In this document: positions 62,446-64,000 of the stretch, piece by piece
How positions within the stretch are numbered: the stretch's first letter is position 1
How the letters are laid out: each line of letters begins with the position of its first letter
Assembly: GCA_022041995.1 (NCBI GenBank)
Contig: CP074381.1
Coordinates: forward strand, 2,604,001-2,668,000
Source: Cupriavidus necator
GTDB lineage: Bacteria; Pseudomonadota; Gammaproteobacteria; Burkholderiales; Burkholderiaceae
DNA length: 64,000 bases
Direction of reading: 5' to 3'
Translations under genes and position numbers: made by a program
The notes under the pieces: model-generated
Told to the model about the DNA's origin: nothing
The model's input: only the letters and a program-made list of their open reading frames with translations
Database searches by the model: none

Positions 62446-64000
62446 TTACTTGGTCAGAACAAAGCCCTTGAGCTTGGCGAAGGCAGCATCCAGCAGTGCC
62501 TTCTGTTGCTCGTTGTGCTTTGCGTAGTAGCCCACTGCCGGCGAAGCCGAAGCGGGACGACCGGCATAACCGAGCTTCTGGCCATCCGTCATGTTTTCCA
62601 TGATGTAGTGCTGCACGAAGAACCAGGCGCCCTGGTTCTGCGGCTCGTCCTGGCACCACACGATTTCGGTGGCGTTCGGATACTTCTTGAGTTCTGCTGC
62701 CACGGCCTTGTGCGGGAACGGATACAGCTGTTCCAGGCGGATGACCGCCGTATCGTTGGCCTCGCGTTCCTTGCGCGTATTGACCAGGTCGTAGTAGACC
62801 TTGCCCGAGCACATGATGACGCGCTTGACCTTGCCGGCGTTCAGTTCCTCGTGGTCACCGATCACCGTCTCGAAGTGGCCCTTGGCCAGATCGGACAGCG
62901 GCGACACAGCGTCCTTGTTACGCAGCAGCGACTTCGGCGTCATGATCACCAGCGGCTTGCGGAACAGACGGATCATCTGGCGGCGCAGCAGGTGGAAGAT
63001 CTGAGCCGGCGTGGTCGGCTGGCAGACCTGCATGTTGTGGTCCGCGCAAAGCTGCAGGAAGCGCTCGATACGGGCCGAGCTGTGTTCCGGGCCCTGGCCT
63101 TCATAGCCGTGCGGCAGCATCAGCGTCAGGCCGGAGGCACGGCCCCACTTCACTTCGCCGGACGAGATGAACTGGTCGATCACCACCTGGGCGCCGTTGA
63201 CGAAGTCGCCGAACTGGGCTTCCCAGATCACCAGCGCGTTCGGTTCGGCGGCCGAGTAGCCGTATTCGAAACCGAGCACGGCTTCTTCGGACAGCACCGA
63301 GTCGATCACCGTGAACGGTGCCTGGTTTTCCGACACGTTCTGCAGCGGCACATAGCTGCCGGCATCCCAGCGCTCGCGGTTCTGGTCGTGCAGCACCGAG
63401 TGGCGGTGGGTGAAGGTGCCGCGGCCGGCATCCTGGCCGGTGATGCGCACCGGGTAGCCCGAGGACACCAGCGAGGCGAAGGCCAGGTGCTCGCCCATGC
63501 CCCAGTCCAGCGGCTGGTCGCCGCGGCCCATGTTGGCGCGGTCCTTGACGACTTTTTCCACCAGCGGGTGCAGCTTCAGCGTCTCAGGCGTGGTGGTGAT
63601 GCGTTCGGCCAGGCGCTTGAGCTCGGTCACCGGCACGGCAGTGTCGGCGGCGTCGGTCCACTTGCGGTTCAGGAACGGCATCCAGTCCACGGCGAACTTG
63701 TTCTTGAAGTTCGACAGGACGGGGTCGGCGGTGTGCTTGCCGGCGTCCATCGCGGCGCGGTATTCCTTGACCTTCTCGTCGCCGAACTCGGCCGGGACCA
63801 GGTTCTGCGCGGCCAGCTTGTCGGCGTACAGCTTGCGCGTGCCGGGGTGCTGGGCGATCTTCTTGTACATCAGCGGCTGCGTGACTGCCGGGGTGTCCTG
63901 CTCGTTATGGCCCAGCTTGCGGAAGCAGATGATGTCGACCACGACATCCTTCTTGAACTCCATGCGGAAGTCCACGGCCAGCTGCATGGCGTACACCACG
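62446..64000 (-). CDS. sucA: 2-oxoglutarate dehydrogenase E1, C-terminal part (5' end outside window)
   Basis: The C-terminal 518 or so residues of the thiamine-diphosphate E1 component, the start lying beyond the right edge. Visible segments are CFRKLGHNEQDTPAVTQPLM, the transketolase-like pyrimidine domain (DAGRGTFTHRHSVLHDQ, QFGDFVNGAQVVIDQFISSG, LPHGYEGQGPEHSSARIERF) and the C-terminal SDH-type region (VWCQDEPQNQGAWFF). It decarboxylates 2-oxoglutarate and succinylates OdhB. Confidence 0.95.
   Translation of the reverse strand, partial: VVYAMQLAVDFRMEFKKDVVVDIICFRKLGHNEQDTPAVTQPLMYKKIAQHPGTRKLYADKLAAQNLVPAEFGDEKVKEYRAAMDAGKHTADPVLSNFKNKFAVDWMPFLNRKWTDAADTAVPVTELKRLAERITTTPETLKLHPLVEKVVKDRANMGRGDQPLDWGMGEHLAFASLVSSGYPVRITGQDAGRGTFTHRHSVLHDQNRERWDAGSYVPLQNVSENQAPFTVIDSVLSEEAVLGFEYGYSAAEPNALVIWEAQFGDFVNGAQVVIDQFISSGEVKWGRASGLTLMLPHGYEGQGPEHSSARIERFLQLCADHNMQVCQPTTPAQIFHLLRRQMIRLFRKPLVIMTPKSLLRNKDAVSPLSDLAKGHFETVIGDHEELNAGKVKRVIMCSGKVYYDLVNTRKEREANDTAVIRLEQLYPFPHKAVAAELKKYPNATEIVWCQDEPQNQGAWFFVQHYIMENMTDGQKLGYAGRPASASPAVGYYAKHNEQQKALLDAAFAKLKGFVLTK

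Noticed and set aside
59522..62527. An open frame of 1001 codons on the + strand.
   Set aside because: Antisense to lpdA and odhB; composition (His/Gly/Val-rich) is typical of a shadow frame.

Overview
The window looks like chromosomal DNA from a beta-proteobacterium of the Burkholderiales, most likely Cupriavidus or close Ralstonia. The grounds are high GC with strong third-position bias, the gene order alaT-hom-thrC-moeA-moaD-moaE, the rpsF-priB-rpsR-rplI block, the rimP-nusA-infB-rbfA-truB block, a full cbb3 oxidase cluster beside fnr, and an E1-odhB-lpdA operon. I saw no rRNA, integrase, transposase, prophage or CRISPR array. There is one tRNA (His).

Layout. 1-7115: the end of an alpha/beta hydrolase, then a leftward run of crcB, molybdopterin genes (moaE, moaD, moeA) and threonine/alanine metabolism (thrC, hom, alaT). 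7460-11901: rightward Mth938-like protein, peroxiredoxin, PIN-PhoH ATPase, an exported protein and an NlpC/P60 lipoprotein. 11962-16877: leftward phosphate transporter with its DUF47 partner, dnaB, and the S6-PriB-S18-L9 operon. 16996-24107: asparaginase divergent from lexA (two tandem SOS boxes), small unknown genes, tRNA-His, dusA, an FMN reductase and a hydroxyacyl-CoA hydrolase. 24218-28751: a chemoreceptor, a fatty-acid-hydroxylase-type membrane enzyme and typA. 28940-34013: a MarR-controlled EmrAB/TolC-type efflux operon. 34208-38461: an unusual IclR-PepE-DUF1177-AroM-Bug-receptor cluster, which is the least understood system here. 38499-47993: the leftward transcription/translation operon, then rluB and scpB. 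48556-58289: fnr and the cco (cbb3 oxidase) cluster with two FNR boxes. 58395-64000: zapE and the 2-oxoglutarate dehydrogenase genes.

Data quality matters. Seven genes (moeA, thrC, the outer-membrane efflux gene, infB, nusA, rluB with three events, ccoN) each lose the frame in a short G/C-rich run. Every one is repaired by adding back one G or C, and the repaired lengths are exact codon multiples that give complete conserved proteins. infB and nusA are essential, so under-called homopolymers in the assembly are far more likely than real mutations. I give full spans for these genes and state where the frame breaks.

Likely regulation visible in the sequence: LexA on lexA, FNR on ccoN and ccoI, MarR and IclR on their own operons, and a terminator-containing leader in front of rimP-nusA-infB that could be an attenuator.
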